A stretch of DNA of 64,000 nt from Aurantimicrobium photophilum (GCF_003194085.1 NZ_CP023994.1:248001-312000); one strand, 5' to 3'; positions 45,809-55,612 are shown, counted from the stretch's first letter. Numbers and translations are program-made. The notes: generated by a model not told the origin, from the sequence alone.

Positions 45809-48643
45809 TTGTCCAGCTCTAGAAAGCTCGTCATCGTCGAGTCACCAGCCAAAGCCAAGACCATTGGTAAGTACCTGGGCGACAACTACGAGGTGCTCGC
45901 ATCGGTCGGTCACATCCGTGACTTGCCCAAGCCCAGCGAGCTTCCTGCGGACATGAAAAAGGGACCCTTCGGCAAGTTCGCTGTGAACGTCGAAGACAAC
46001 TTCGAGCCCTATTACGTTGTCTCTGAGAACTCTAAGAAGACGGTGGCGGAACTCAAGAAGGCTCTCAAGGATGCCGACGAGCTTTACCTCGCAACTGATG
46101 AGGACCGCGAAGGTGAAGCGATCTCCTGGCACCTGCTCCAGGTGCTCAAGCCCAAGGTTCCCGTTCACCGCATGGTGTTCCACGAAATCACCAAGGAAGC
46201 TATTCAGGCTGCCCAGGAGAACACTCGTGAGCTCGACACAGCTCTGGTAGATGCTCAGGAAACCCGCCGTATTCTCGACCGCCTCTATGGCTGGGAGATG
46301 TCGGATGTGATGCGTCGCCGCGTTGGTCCTGGAACCTCAGCTGGTCGTGTCCAGACCGTTGCATTGCGTTTGGTTGTAGACCGTGAGCGTGAGCGTATGG
46401 CGTTCAACTCCGCCAACTACTGGGATCTGCTTGCAACTCTGGGGACCTCAACAGAGGTGTCCACGCAGTTCGAAGCCAAACTCGTTCGTGTCGGCGGCAA
46501 CACCATTGCCTCGGGTAAAGACTTTGATGACAACGGTCAGCTGACCACCAAGGCCACTCTGCTCAGCGAAGAAGCCGCGACTGCGCTCGCCGCAGCACTG
46601 CGTGAAGCAAGCACCGAGATCGTCGTGGCAGGTCTGGAGACCAAGCCCTACACCCGTCGTCCTTCCGCTCCCTTCACCACTTCGACCCTGCAGCAGGAAG
46701 CTTCGCGCAAGCTCAAGTTCTCTTCGAAGCAGACCATGAGCGTGGCACAGGGCCTTTACGAAAACGGTTACATCACCTACATGCGTACGGACTCGCCTTC
46801 CCTCTCGGGACAGGCGATTGCGGCAGCTCGTGCTCAAGCCACCACGCTCTATGGAGCAGACCAGGTTGCAGATGCTCCCCGTCAGTATTCGGGCAAGAGC
46901 AAGAACGCTCAAGAAGCTCACGAAGCTATTCGCCCTGCTGGTGAAACCTTCAAGACTCCCGCAGAACTTCAGAATGTTCTCCGTGGCAACGAGTGGAAGC
47001 TCTATGACCTGATTTGGAAGCGCACTGTTGCTTCCCAGATGGCAGATGCCAAGGGTCAGACCGCAACCGTCACCGCAAAGGCAACCCCTGCATCCGGAGA
47101 TGCTGTGGAGTTCACCGCCAGCGGCACCGTCATCACCTTCCGCGGCTTCCTCAACGCCTATGAAGAAAGCACTGACGAAGAGCGCAACGCTCAGGACGCT
47201 CAAGCAGAAGCCAAGCTCCCAGTGATGACCGAAGGTCAGAAACTCGTACTTGCTGATGTTGAGGCCAAGGGCCACGACACCACACCACCTCCTCGTTACA
47301 CCGAAGCAACTCTGGTGAAGAAGTTGGAAGAGCTGGGCATTGGCCGCCCCTCCACCTACGCATCCATTCTGGGTCTGATCGTGGACCGCGGCTATGTCAC
47401 TCCTAAGGGTTCAGCATTCGTTCCAGCGTGGGTTGCGTTCTCCATCGTTCGCCTCATGCAGGAGCACTACACCGACCTGGTTGACTACGCCTTCACTGCC
47501 GAGATGGAAGAAGATCTCGACAAGATTGCTGGTGGCGAAGGGACCGGTTCACAGTGGCTGAAGAAGTTCTACTTCGGAGAGCCTGGCCACCACGGACTGC
47601 GCGAAATCCTCGACAACATCGGCGATATCGATCCCCGTGAGCTCAATACCTTCCGCATTGGCGAGAATGGTGCAGCTATTCGCGTGGGCAAGTATGGTCC
47701 CTACATCGAGGTGACCAACCCCGATGCTGCCGAAGATGAGAAGCCCCGCATCGTCAACATTCCCCTGGATATGGCACCCGACGAGCTCACCCCTGAGAAG
47801 GTTCAAGAACTCATCGATGCGCCCATTGTCACCGACCGTGTGCTGGGTGTGAACCCGGAGAACGGCAAGACCGTTGTGTCCAAGGACGGTCGTTTTGGAC
47901 CCTATGTGACCGAGCTCGAGCCAGAGCCTGAAGTTGCTCTTGACGAGGCAGAGATTGACCCTGCCACTGGCGAGGTCGTTGAAGTCAAAAAGAAGAAGCG
48001 CGTGGCCAAGGCTGAGGTCATCAAGCCTCGCACCGCTTCCCTCTTCAAGAGCATGGATCCTGGAACTGTGGATTTGGAGACTGCTCTCAAGCTTCTCAAC
48101 CTTCCTCGTGAAGTGGGTGCGGATCCTGAGACCGGCGAAATGATCACCTCGCAAAATGGTCGCTACGGCGCCTACCTCAAGAAGGGCACCGACACTCGCT
48201 CGCTCGAGAACGAAGATCAGATCTTCGCGATCGACCTCGCTGGTGCTCTCGAGCTGTTTGCGCAGCCCAAGTATGGAGCTCGCAAGGCAGCCAGTGCGAT
48301 TAAGGAATTCGACGCTGACCCCGAAAGCGGCAAGCCCATCAAGATCAAGGATGGTCGTTTCGGTCCCTACGTCACCGATGGCACCACCAACGCCACGATC
48401 CCTCGCGGTGAGGTGCCTGAAGAGATCGACTTCGACCGTGCGGTTGAACTTCTGGCCATCAAGCGAGCCAAGGGACCCGTTGTTCGCAAGAAGGCTCCTG
48501 CCAAGAAGGCCGCTGCAAAGAAGCCAGCTGCCAAGAAGGCAACCAAGAAGGTCGGCGACACCATCGTGGTGAAGAAGGCCGGCGCAAAGAAGGCTGCCAC
48601 CACCCTAGGCAAGTCAGGCGTCTCTTCCAAGGCTAGCGAGTAA
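45809..48643 (+). CDS. topA: DNA topoisomerase I
   Basis: 944 aa, TTG start at 45809 with CGGAGG upstream. Toprim domain (VIVESPAKAKTIGKYLG, DEDREGEAISWHL), active-site Tyr in YITYMRTDS, then four topoisomerase C-terminal repeats (GRFGPYV-type) instead of zinc fingers, and a Lys/Ala-rich tail (KKAPAKKAAAKKPAAKK), typical of actinobacteria. Relaxes negative supercoils. Confidence 0.96.
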   Translation: MSSSRKLVIVESPAKAKTIGKYLGDNYEVLASVGHIRDLPKPSELPADMKKGPFGKFAVNVEDNFEPYYVVSENSKKTVAELKKALKDADELYLATDEDREGEAISWHLLQVLKPKVPVHRMVFHEITKEAIQAAQENTRELDTALVDAQETRRILDRLYGWEMSDVMRRRVGPGTSAGRVQTVALRLVVDRERERMAFNSANYWDLLATLGTSTEVSTQFEAKLVRVGGNTIASGKDFDDNGQLTTKATLLSEEAATALAAALREASTEIVVAGLETKPYTRRPSAPFTTSTLQQEASRKLKFSSKQTMSVAQGLYENGYITYMRTDSPSLSGQAIAAARAQATTLYGADQVADAPRQYSGKSKNAQEAHEAIRPAGETFKTPAELQNVLRGNEWKLYDLIWKRTVASQMADAKGQTATVTAKATPASGDAVEFTASGTVITFRGFLNAYEESTDEERNAQDAQAEAKLPVMTEGQKLVLADVEAKGHDTTPPPRYTEATLVKKLEELGIGRPSTYASILGLIVDRGYVTPKGSAFVPAWVAFSIVRLMQEHYTDLVDYAFTAEMEEDLDKIAGGEGTGSQWLKKFYFGEPGHHGLREILDNIGDIDPRELNTFRIGENGAAIRVGKYGPYIEVTNPDAAEDEKPRIVNIPLDMAPDELTPEKVQELIDAPIVTDRVLGVNPENGKTVVSKDGRFGPYVTELEPEPEVALDEAEIDPATGEVVEVKKKKRVAKAEVIKPRTASLFKSMDPGTVDLETALKLLNLPREVGADPETGEMITSQNGRYGAYLKKGTDTRSLENEDQIFAIDLAGALELFAQPKYGARKAASAIKEFDADPESGKPIKIKDGRFGPYVTDGTTNATIPRGEVPEEIDFDRAVELLAIKRAKGPVVRKKAPAKKAAAKKPAAKKATKKVGDTIVVKKAGAKKAATTLGKSGVSSKASE

Positions 48644-48646
48644 CGC

Positions 48647-49267
48647 ATGTCCGGGTTGTTCATCACCTTTGAAGGTGGAGACGGTTCGGGAAAGTCCACA
48701 CAGGCTGGTCTATTAGCCGAGTGGCTCACTGAGCAAGGTCGTACAGTTGTGCGCACCCGCGAACCCGGTGGTACTGATGTGGGTGTTGAGGTGCGCAACC
48801 TCGTTCTTCATCACCGCGGGGATATTGATCCCCGCGCAGAAGCACTGCTCTATGCCGCAGACCGTGCCCACCATGTGGCCACGCTGGTGCGTCCCGCACT
48901 GGAGCGTGACGAGGTCGTCATCCAGGACCGCTACTTCGACTCCTCCGTTGCCTATCAAGGCGCTGGTCGCGTTCTGGATGCTAAAGAAGTACGCGACTTG
49001 TCTCTCTGGGCAACAGACAGCTTGCTGCCTGATGTGACCGTTCTTTTGGATCTCGATGAGAACCTGGCTCGCACGCGTCTTGACGCTGCGGACAAGCCTT
49101 TTGATCGACTCGAAAACGAAAAGGCAGAGTTCCATGGCCGTGTTCGTGCAGGTTTCCTCGCGCTCGCCGAGGCAGAGCCGGAGCGCTTCCTCGTTCTCGA
49201 TGCCACGCGCCCCATCGACGAGCTTGCTGCCGCTATTCGTGCCCGCGTCGAAGCTGAGTTGTCTTAG
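48647..49267 (+). CDS. tmk: Thymidylate kinase
   Basis: 206 aa. P-loop FEGGDGSGKST, DR-x-FDSSVAYQGAGR, and LID region (RLDAADKPFDRLENE). Phosphorylates dTMP. Three bases after topA, with holB 36 bases downstream: the classical topA-tmk-holB order of actinobacteria. Confidence 0.96.
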   Translation: MSGLFITFEGGDGSGKSTQAGLLAEWLTEQGRTVVRTREPGGTDVGVEVRNLVLHHRGDIDPRAEALLYAADRAHHVATLVRPALERDEVVIQDRYFDSSVAYQGAGRVLDAKEVRDLSLWATDSLLPDVTVLLDLDENLARTRLDAADKPFDRLENEKAEFHGRVRAGFLALAEAEPERFLVLDATRPIDELAAAIRARVEAELS

Positions 49268-49303
49268 AAGTTTCTTGTCAGTTACTCCCGGTAGCCTTGA
49301 GCT

Positions 49304-50473
49304 ATGAGCGTGTGGGATGAACTCGTTGGCCAGCAGGAGGCCATAGATGTCTTCCGTGCGGCATCCGAGTCCGAGCTAGCTTCAGCAACCTCTCACGATT
49401 CGGCCATGACGCATTCGTGGCTCGTGACGGGCCCTCCGGGTTCTGGCCGTTCCAACTTGGCCTATGCATTCGCCGCGTCGTTGCTGTGTCGAGATGGGGG
49501 CTGCGGAAAGTGTTCCGACTGCACGCAGGTTGCTGCCCGAACTCACCCCGACCTCGCCACGCTCACCACTGAGCGCGTGATCATTTCCATCGATGAAGTT
49601 CGTGCTCTTGTGCAGAGCTCACAATATTCCCCTGCGGTCTCGCGCTATCGCGTGATTGTGATCGAGGATGCTGACCGCATGGCTGAGCGCACCTCCAACG
49701 TGCTGTTGAAGGCATTGGAAGAACCTCCTGAGCGCACGGTGTGGATTCTGTGTGCACCGAGTGAAGCTGACTTGATTCCCACCATTCGCTCTCGCGTGCG
49801 TTCTGTGCGCTTGCGTGTGCCGAGCGTTCCTGACGTGGCCAAGCTCATCGTGGCCCGAGATGGCGTGGATGAGGTGACGGCAGAGCGTGCTGCTCGTCAT
49901 GCCCAGTCTCACATCGGCATGGCTCACCGCCTGGCGACTAACCCTGAAGCTGCCGCGCGCCGTGAAGAAACAGTGCGCCTGGTGTTGAACATCATGACCG
50001 TGCGGGAGGCAGTTCTTGCCGCTGCCCGCATGATTGAGATTGCCACCGACGATGCCAAAGCCATCACGGAAGAGCGTGATGGTGTTGAGCTCGACCAGCT
50101 TCGCCGGTCCATGGGTATCGCCGAAGGCGATGCCATCCCCGCCAACCTGCGCAGCCAAGTCAAGGGTCTCGAGGAGCAGCAGAAGCGTCGTGCCACGCGA
50201 AGCCTGCGTGATGGTCTCGACCGCATCCTGGTTGATCTGCTTTCGGTCTATCGCGACGTGTTGCGCTTGCAGCTCGGCGTCAGTGACGAGCTCATCAACG
50301 TGGAGTTTGAGAATGAACTGCGAGCCGCCGCCGCTGCACGCACAAGCGAAGACACCCTCGCCACCATGGAAGCCATTGGCGAAGCTCGTGAACGCATTGA
50401 TGCCAACGTTGCACCTGCCCTGGCAATGGAAGCACTGTTGATCCGCGCTTCGCGCTCTGAAGTTCCTGCATGA
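49304..50473 (+). CDS. holB: DNA polymerase III subunit delta'
   Basis: 389 aa. Clamp-loader fold; the P-loop reads GPPGSGRSNLAYAFA with Arg for the Lys, as expected for the delta' subunit that does not hydrolyse ATP. Zinc cysteines CRDGGCGKCSDC; IRSRVRSVRLR sensor segment. Overlaps the next gene by ATGA. Confidence 0.93.
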   Translation: MSVWDELVGQQEAIDVFRAASESELASATSHDSAMTHSWLVTGPPGSGRSNLAYAFAASLLCRDGGCGKCSDCTQVAARTHPDLATLTTERVIISIDEVRALVQSSQYSPAVSRYRVIVIEDADRMAERTSNVLLKALEEPPERTVWILCAPSEADLIPTIRSRVRSVRLRVPSVPDVAKLIVARDGVDEVTAERAARHAQSHIGMAHRLATNPEAAARREETVRLVLNIMTVREAVLAAARMIEIATDDAKAITEERDGVELDQLRRSMGIAEGDAIPANLRSQVKGLEEQQKRRATRSLRDGLDRILVDLLSVYRDVLRLQLGVSDELINVEFENELRAAAAARTSEDTLATMEAIGEARERIDANVAPALAMEALLIRASRSEVPA

Positions 50474-51987
50474 AAATGAAAGTTGCCCTGAAAGGGCTGA
50501 TTCTCACTGTTGCTGCAGTGACTCTCACGGCCTGCTCGGGTGGAGTGGTTCCAGAACCCACCAAGACCCCAGGGGCCATTCCAGCCGAATACCAGCCCTA
50601 CTATTCCCAAACTCTGGAGTGGACTGACTGTCACGATGGCATGCAGTGTGCAACGGCGGTAGCACCCCTGGATTGGAACGAGCCTGCGGGGGAGACTATT
50701 GAGCTTGCTCTTGTTCGTCACTCCGCGACGTCGTCCAAGAAGCTTGGGTCACTGTTTGTGAACCCAGGTGGTCCGGGTGCTTCGGGCGTGAGTTTCATTG
50801 CAGATTCTTTGGACTATGCCGTCAGCGGGGCTGTTCAGAAGAACTATGACGTCATCGGTTTTGATCCTCGAGGAGTGGGAGCCTCCACACCTGTGGTGTG
50901 TGTCGACTCTGCTGCTGAAATGGATGAGTTCCTCTTCGGCGCTACAGACACAGTTCGAGCCAGCCCAGAATGGTTCGCTGAACGAGAGAGGGCGAGCGCA
51001 GAGTTCGCTCAAGGTTGCCTTGAGCGAACTGGTGACCTCCTTGCTCATGTGGACACAGTCAGTGCTGCGCATGACTTGGACATGTTGCGTGCGACGGTTG
51101 GCGATCGTGAGCTCAACTACTTGGGCTACTCCTATGGCACCTTGTTGGGTGCGGTCTATGCCGAGAATTTCCCCGGGAACGTTGGTCGCTTGGTTCTTGA
51201 TGGTGCACTTGATCCGGCATCGTCGAGTTTCGAGGTCAATCTCAATCAATCCATCGGGTTCGAAAAAGCATTACGCGCGTATCTGGCTGATTGCATTGAA
51301 ACTGAGGGGTGCCCCTTCAGTGGCAGTGTTGATGAGGCAATGACTCAGGTGGGAGATCTCCTGGCGCAACTCGATGAATCTCCCCTATACGCAAGTGATG
51401 GCCGGGTTCTCGGTGCTGATGCCATGCTCACGGCGATCATTGCTCCTCTCTACAACCCTGATGCGTGGAGCTTTCTTACTGATGTGTTTTCTGCGGTTGC
51501 TGACGGTGATGCTCAGACTGCTTATTCCTCAGTGGATTGGTATTACAGCCGTGGTGATGACGGAGAGTATCTGGATAATTCCACGGAAGCTTTCCTTGCC
51601 ATCAATTGCCTTGACTATCCCGTGACGAAAGACCCTGAACAGTGGGAAAAGGAAGCACAGGAGCTAGCGCGAAAGGCACCGGTTATCGGTCCCTATATGG
51701 CCTATGGCGATGAGCTCTGCTCTCAATGGGCCTACCCAGCGGTGATGACTCCACATAAAATTTCAGCCCAAGGCGCCGGTGACATCCTTGTCATTGGCAC
51801 CACGGGTGATCCCGCAACTCCCTATCGTTGGGCGAAAGCTTTGGCTGCCCAGCTCGAGGGCGGTCATCTCATCAGTTACACCGGTGAAGGCCACACGGCC
51901 TATAACAAGTCCAACTCGTGTGTGAATGATGCCGTGGATGGATTCTTGTTAAGCGGCAAAGTGCCTGCAACAGATCCGAAGTGCTAG
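50470..51987 (+). CDS. Alpha/beta-hydrolase lipoprotein (tripeptidyl aminopeptidase-like)
   Basis: 505 aa. Lipoprotein signal with lipobox LTAC at residue 20. Hydrolase core: oxyanion-hole NPGGPGASG, DPRGVGAS, nucleophile Ser in YLGYSYGTLLG, C-terminal TAP-like domain with GDPATPYRWA and His in GEGHTAY. Exported, membrane-tethered peptidase of the SlpD/SlpE/TAP group. Translationally coupled to holB. Confidence 0.9.
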   Translation: MKMKVALKGLILTVAAVTLTACSGGVVPEPTKTPGAIPAEYQPYYSQTLEWTDCHDGMQCATAVAPLDWNEPAGETIELALVRHSATSSKKLGSLFVNPGGPGASGVSFIADSLDYAVSGAVQKNYDVIGFDPRGVGASTPVVCVDSAAEMDEFLFGATDTVRASPEWFAERERASAEFAQGCLERTGDLLAHVDTVSAAHDLDMLRATVGDRELNYLGYSYGTLLGAVYAENFPGNVGRLVLDGALDPASSSFEVNLNQSIGFEKALRAYLADCIETEGCPFSGSVDEAMTQVGDLLAQLDESPLYASDGRVLGADAMLTAIIAPLYNPDAWSFLTDVFSAVADGDAQTAYSSVDWYYSRGDDGEYLDNSTEAFLAINCLDYPVTKDPEQWEKEAQELARKAPVIGPYMAYGDELCSQWAYPAVMTPHKISAQGAGDILVIGTTGDPATPYRWAKALAAQLEGGHLISYTGEGHTAYNKSNSCVNDAVDGFLLSGKVPATDPKC

Positions 51988-52751
51988 TTCTCTAACCGAG
52001 CAATGCGCTCATCCACTAGCGGGCTTGAACCAAAACACGCACGAAGTGATTGGGCGACGGTGTGCTTGGAGAATTGTTTCGCTGCGGCGTCATCTGCCAA
52101 AAGCTCGGTGGTAATCCTTGTGGCCTGAGCCATACGTTCACTGGCAGAGAATCCTGGGGCTACGGCCATCGCGAGAACCCCAGCAGCGCGGATGACCCCA
52201 TGGTGCTGATCGAGGTGTGCTTGTTCGTGCGCAAGTGCAGCCTGCAGGAGTTCTGGGCTCAAGGTTGAAATCACCTGGGAGCTGACCATGATGCACTGAG
52301 AGCTGGGCACCGCCATCAAGATCGTTTCGCTGGATTCGAAGATCATCACGCGGTGACCGGATAGTTCCGTAATCTGCCCGCGTGGAATCAGCAGCGCGAA
52401 TTGCTCGTTGAGAGTGCGTCGCGATGTTCTGAGTTCTCCCAGTGCTGCCCCGAAGCGAAAAATCAAGACACCCAATACAGCTAACGCTACCCAGCCAAAA
52501 ACATTGATCAGGATGGGCACAATGATCCGCGCGGAGTAGCTTTCCTCGCCATGCTGAGCCAGTGCCAGAACAACGAGACCACCCAGTGCGGTGAGGAGTG
52601 AGAGTGCAGCGATGCCGAGTGAGAGGAACCAGGCATACAAAACAAAACCAGGCCGTTTACTCACAAGTTGCGGGTCGGCGAGTACTCGTGGAACGAACAA
52701 AGATATTGCGGCATAGACCGCAATAAGTATCACTATTGTTCGAAGTTCCAT
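51984..52751 (-). CDS. M56-family membrane metallopeptidase (BlaR/MecR protease-like)
   Basis: 255 aa from the ATG at 52751. Three or four membrane helices, zinc motif HEQAH (LAHEQAHLDQHHG) and a further Glu in TTELLADDAA. It lacks the penicillin-sensor domain of BlaR1. Together with the upstream BlaI-type repressor gene it should form a signal-relay pair in which the protease destroys the repressor. Convergent with the lipoprotein hydrolase, overlapping its end by 4 bases. Confidence 0.85.
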   Translation of the reverse strand: MELRTIVILIAVYAAISLFVPRVLADPQLVSKRPGFVLYAWFLSLGIAALSLLTALGGLVVLALAQHGEESYSARIIVPILINVFGWVALAVLGVLIFRFGAALGELRTSRRTLNEQFALLIPRGQITELSGHRVMIFESSETILMAVPSSQCIMVSSQVISTLSPELLQAALAHEQAHLDQHHGVIRAAGVLAMAVAPGFSASERMAQATRITTELLADDAAAKQFSKHTVAQSLRACFGSSPLVDERIARLEN

Positions 52752-52767
52752 AGCGTGAAGCCAGCTG

Positions 52768-53130
52768 TTAGTTGCTGTTGTCGATGGCTTTACGCAGGAA
52801 TGCGCGGTCTTCCTCAGACAGGGTCCCCGCGAAGTGAAGCAGGGCTGCGGCTTGATCGTCAGCACTATTGAGGGCCGACGTCATCGTGCTGGTGACGTGA
52901 TCAATGCGGCTTTGGGCTGCCGCGAATGTTTGGCTGCGGCCACCGGTGGAATTCTTCACAACCTGGCCTTTGGCACACATCCGGTCGAGCACAGTGATGA
53001 GCGTTGTGATGGCGGGAATGTTTTCAGTGAACTTGGCCTGGACCTCTTTGGCGGTCATCGGCTCGTTTTCGTGCCAGAGGATGGTCATGATGTCTGCTTC
53101 GAGTTCACCTCGGTTGCGCTGGGGTGCCAT
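52768..53130 (-). CDS. BlaI/MecI/CopY-family repressor
   Basis: 120 aa, ribosome binding site AGGAGAAG. Winged helix (RGELEADIMTILWHENEPMTAKEVQAKF, TTLITVLDRMCAKGQVVK) and a helical dimerisation tail. Divergent from the copper operon, with two symmetric operators between. CopY members of this family sense copper through C-terminal cysteines; none are present, so control more probably goes through the neighbouring M56 protease. Confidence 0.9.
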   Translation of the reverse strand: MAPQRNRGELEADIMTILWHENEPMTAKEVQAKFTENIPAITTLITVLDRMCAKGQVVKNSTGGRSQTFAAAQSRIDHVTSTMTSALNSADDQAAALLHFAGTLSEEDRAFLRKAIDNSN

Positions 53131-53150
53131 GACTTCTCCTGAGTTGTTTT

Positions 53151-53195
53151 TTCTACGACTTGTAGAATAACATCAGTGTTCTACGTTACGTAGAA
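53151..53195. promoter_or_regulatory. Two BlaI-type operators TTCTAC-N5-GTAGAA
   Basis: TTCTACGACTTGTAGAA at 53151-53167 and TTCTACGTTACGTAGAA at 53179-53195 have identical 6-base arms and 5-base centres, 28 bp apart. They lie between the divergent repressor gene and the PCuAC gene, so one repressor can control both. The arms resemble the TAC/GTA dyads bound by actinobacterial BlaI. Confidence 0.8.
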
Positions 53196-53218
53196 TATAC
53201 CTGAACAAAGGAATTGAT

Positions 53219-53725
53219 GTGAAGAACTCAACTTCCGCAACCAAGCGCGGATTCTCTCTGGTAGCTGTGGTCATCGCTGCACTCGCACTCGTCGGCTGTG
53301 CACCAGCAACCCCTGAGCCCGTCACCCCCACCGCTTCCGATGTGTGGATTAAGGCTGTTCCTGAGCTCATGGACGGCATGGCGATGACTGGTGTCTTCAT
53401 GACCCTCGAGAACCCTTCTGACGAAGATATTGAACTCGTCGGTGCAACCAACACCACTGAAGGACTTTCTGAGACCCCCCTGGAGATCCACGAAGTGGTC
53501 AAGGGTGATGACGGCGAAATGAAGATGCAAATGGTTGAAGGCGGCATTGTTATCCCCGCCAAGGGATCCGTCACCCTCAAGCCCGGTGGATACCACGTGA
53601 TGTATTGGAATCTTCTCAAGCCCATCCCCGTTGGTAGCCACGTCACCTTGACCCTCGAATTCTCCAACGGAACTACTCGTGATGTTGACGCCGTAGCCCG
53701 CGACATCTCCACCTACGCAGGCTAG
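53219..53725 (+). CDS. PCu(A)C-type copper chaperone lipoprotein
   Basis: 168 aa, GTG start with AAAGGA upstream. Lipobox-like VGC at residue 27; PCuAC domain with VWIKAVP, MTGVFMTLENP, EIHEVV, MKMQMV and HVMYWNL, holding the His/Met copper ligands. In homologues it delivers Cu(I) to cytochrome oxidase. First gene of a three-gene operon with DyP peroxidase and CopC. Confidence 0.9.
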   Translation: MKNSTSATKRGFSLVAVVIAALALVGCAPATPEPVTPTASDVWIKAVPELMDGMAMTGVFMTLENPSDEDIELVGATNTTEGLSETPLEIHEVVKGDDGEMKMQMVEGGIVIPAKGSVTLKPGGYHVMYWNLLKPIPVGSHVTLTLEFSNGTTRDVDAVARDISTYAG

Positions 53726-53734
53726 GAAAACACA

Positions 53735-54991
53735 ATGACTCACATGCCAGTGGAAGACAGCGAAACTCAGGGAGTATCCCGCAGAGGGTTCCTGGCTTCC
53801 GCTGGCGTTGTCTCAAGTTATGTGGCTGCTGGAGTGGCCGGATTTGCTGGCGGTGCCCTGACGCTCAATGCAGCACAAGCATCCACTCCCGAGAAAGAAG
53901 CGCAGCTTCGAGCTCAGCAGCAGTCAGCAACGATTCCCTTCTATGGCGAATACCAAGCCGGGATTATGACCCCGCTGCAGGCCTATGGAACTTATGCCGC
54001 CTTCACCCTGAAGCCCGGAATTACCGTCGATCAGGCTCGGTCCATGATGCAACTCCTCACGGACGATGCCGCACGGTTAGCCAAGGGAAAGCCCACCCTC
54101 CCCGATGGCGAGCCCTATCTCGCCACAGAGCCTGCTCGCCTCACATCAACGTTTGGTTTTGGTCCAGGCTTCTTCAGCAAGCTGGGACTGCAGGGAGCAA
54201 TGCCTTCTGGTTTTGGTGAACTTCCTGCCTTCTCCATCGACCAACTGCAGCCTGAGTTCAGTGGTGGTGATCTTGTCATTCACGTGGGCGCAGATAACCC
54301 CTTGACGGTTGCCCACGCTGCTCGCCAACTCAGCCGGACAGCCCACACCTTTGCTGAGCCGCTGTGGTCTCAAACCGGATTCAACCGTCCGCAATACGGT
54401 GTTCCCTCGGATCAAACTGGGCGTAACCTCTTTGGCCAAGTAGATGGAACAATCAACCCTCGCACTACTCAAGAATTTGATGCCCAGGTGTGGGCAACCT
54501 CTGGGCCTCAATGGTTCCGTGATGGCACATGCCTGGTTGTCCGCCGCATTCAGATGGACTTTGAGGGCTGGGACAAACTTGATGACACCAAGAAGGAAAC
54601 GGCCATGGGTCGCAACCTGCACAACGGTGCACCGCTGACGGGCACGAAAGAGTTTGACGCGCCTGACCTTGCCGCTAAGCACGACAATGGCATGCCTGTT
54701 ATTGCTTCTTTTGCACATGTTCGTCGGGCGAGGACAAACAACGCCGAAGAAAAGTTCCTTCGCCGCCCGTTGAACTATGAAGATGGTCTGTTGCCTTCGG
54801 GGCAGCCCAATGCGGGTCTCATCTTTGCCGCATACATGGCCAATGTTCAGAAACAATTCGTTCCCGTACAGCAACGTTTGGCAGACTTAGACCTCATGAA
54901 CACGTGGACGACCCCAATTGGGTCGGCAGTGTTTGCACTTCCTCCTGGCAGTCAGCCAGGAGGCTATATCGGAGAAGGGCTCCTCGGATGA
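53735..54991 (+). CDS. Tat-exported DyP-type peroxidase
   Basis: 418 aa. Twin-arginine signal VSRRGFLASAGVVSSYVAAG; DyP motif GQVDGT (G-x2-DG), proximal heme His in SFAHVRRAR, and C-terminal RRPLNYEDG. Belongs to the EfeB-like group, but no efeU/efeO genes are near; its operon partners are copper proteins. Overlaps copC by ATGA. Confidence 0.92.
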   Translation: MTHMPVEDSETQGVSRRGFLASAGVVSSYVAAGVAGFAGGALTLNAAQASTPEKEAQLRAQQQSATIPFYGEYQAGIMTPLQAYGTYAAFTLKPGITVDQARSMMQLLTDDAARLAKGKPTLPDGEPYLATEPARLTSTFGFGPGFFSKLGLQGAMPSGFGELPAFSIDQLQPEFSGGDLVIHVGADNPLTVAHAARQLSRTAHTFAEPLWSQTGFNRPQYGVPSDQTGRNLFGQVDGTINPRTTQEFDAQVWATSGPQWFRDGTCLVVRRIQMDFEGWDKLDDTKKETAMGRNLHNGAPLTGTKEFDAPDLAAKHDNGMPVIASFAHVRRARTNNAEEKFLRRPLNYEDGLLPSGQPNAGLIFAAYMANVQKQFVPVQQRLADLDLMNTWTTPIGSAVFALPPGSQPGGYIGEGLLG

Positions 54992-55587
54992 TCCGTCGTA
55001 TTGCTTCCATCATTGCCACCGCACTGATGGCGCTCTTTGTCGTTATGGGAACCACCTCGGTGGCCCACGCTCACTCTGACACTTTCCAGTCGGTGCCAGC
55101 TAATGAATCCGTCGTCTCGACCCCCGTAGTTGAACTGCAGTTCACCTTCGTTGAAGCTGTGGCGCAAGAGTTTGCACCCGAAGTTTCCCTCGTCAACGCT
55201 GAGGGTGCTGCTGCAGAGCTGGGCACCCCCACCTTTGACGTCACGGGTGCAACGATGACGGTTCCCATCGTGACCGGCGCTCTGCCCAATGGCGTGTACA
55301 CCGCGAGCTACCGCATCGTCTCTCAAGACGGACACCCTGCCTCAGGTTCTTTCTCCTTCACTGTCGAGGGCTCTGACGCTGACCCACTGGGTGAAGCTGT
55401 TCCTGTTGAGGAAGAAGCTGTTGTCACTGAAGCAGATGAAGAGCTCATGGTTACCTCGTCGGGAACAGACGCAGGTAATGGTCAGCTTCAGTTGGCATTG
55501 GGTCTTGGTGCTGCTGGTGCCGTTGCGCTGGCCGCCGTGATTGTGATTGTGGCACTGCGCCGTCGTCGCAATTCCTCTGCAAAGTAG
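54988..55587 (+). CDS. CopC-domain protein with C-terminal anchor
   Basis: 199 aa. Signal peptide ending AHAHSD, so that the mature protein begins with His, the usual Cu(II) ligand of CopC; second ligand region VSQDGHPASGSFSF. Acidic linker, one C-terminal membrane helix and RRRR tail. Extracytoplasmic copper binding; a CopD partner is not in the window. Confidence 0.9.
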   Translation: MIRRIASIIATALMALFVVMGTTSVAHAHSDTFQSVPANESVVSTPVVELQFTFVEAVAQEFAPEVSLVNAEGAAAELGTPTFDVTGATMTVPIVTGALPNGVYTASYRIVSQDGHPASGSFSFTVEGSDADPLGEAVPVEEEAVVTEADEELMVTSSGTDAGNGQLQLALGLGAAGAVALAAVIVIVALRRRRNSSAK

Positions 55588-55588
55588 T

Positions 55589-55612
55589 TTTCTCCAGTTT
55601 CAACTGGAGAAA
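55589..55612 (+). terminator. Terminator of the copper-chaperone operon
   Basis: TTTCTCCAGTT / AACTGGAGAAA, 11-bp arms, 2-base gap, directly after the copC stop. Confidence 0.65.

Noticed and set aside
51984-53130. Beta-lactam resistance regulation by the M56/BlaI pair
   Set aside because: No beta-lactamase or penicillin-sensor domain is present; the operators face a copper operon.
53735-54991. EfeB of an EfeUOB iron-uptake operon
   Set aside because: No efeU or efeO gene is adjacent; partners are the PCuAC chaperone and CopC.
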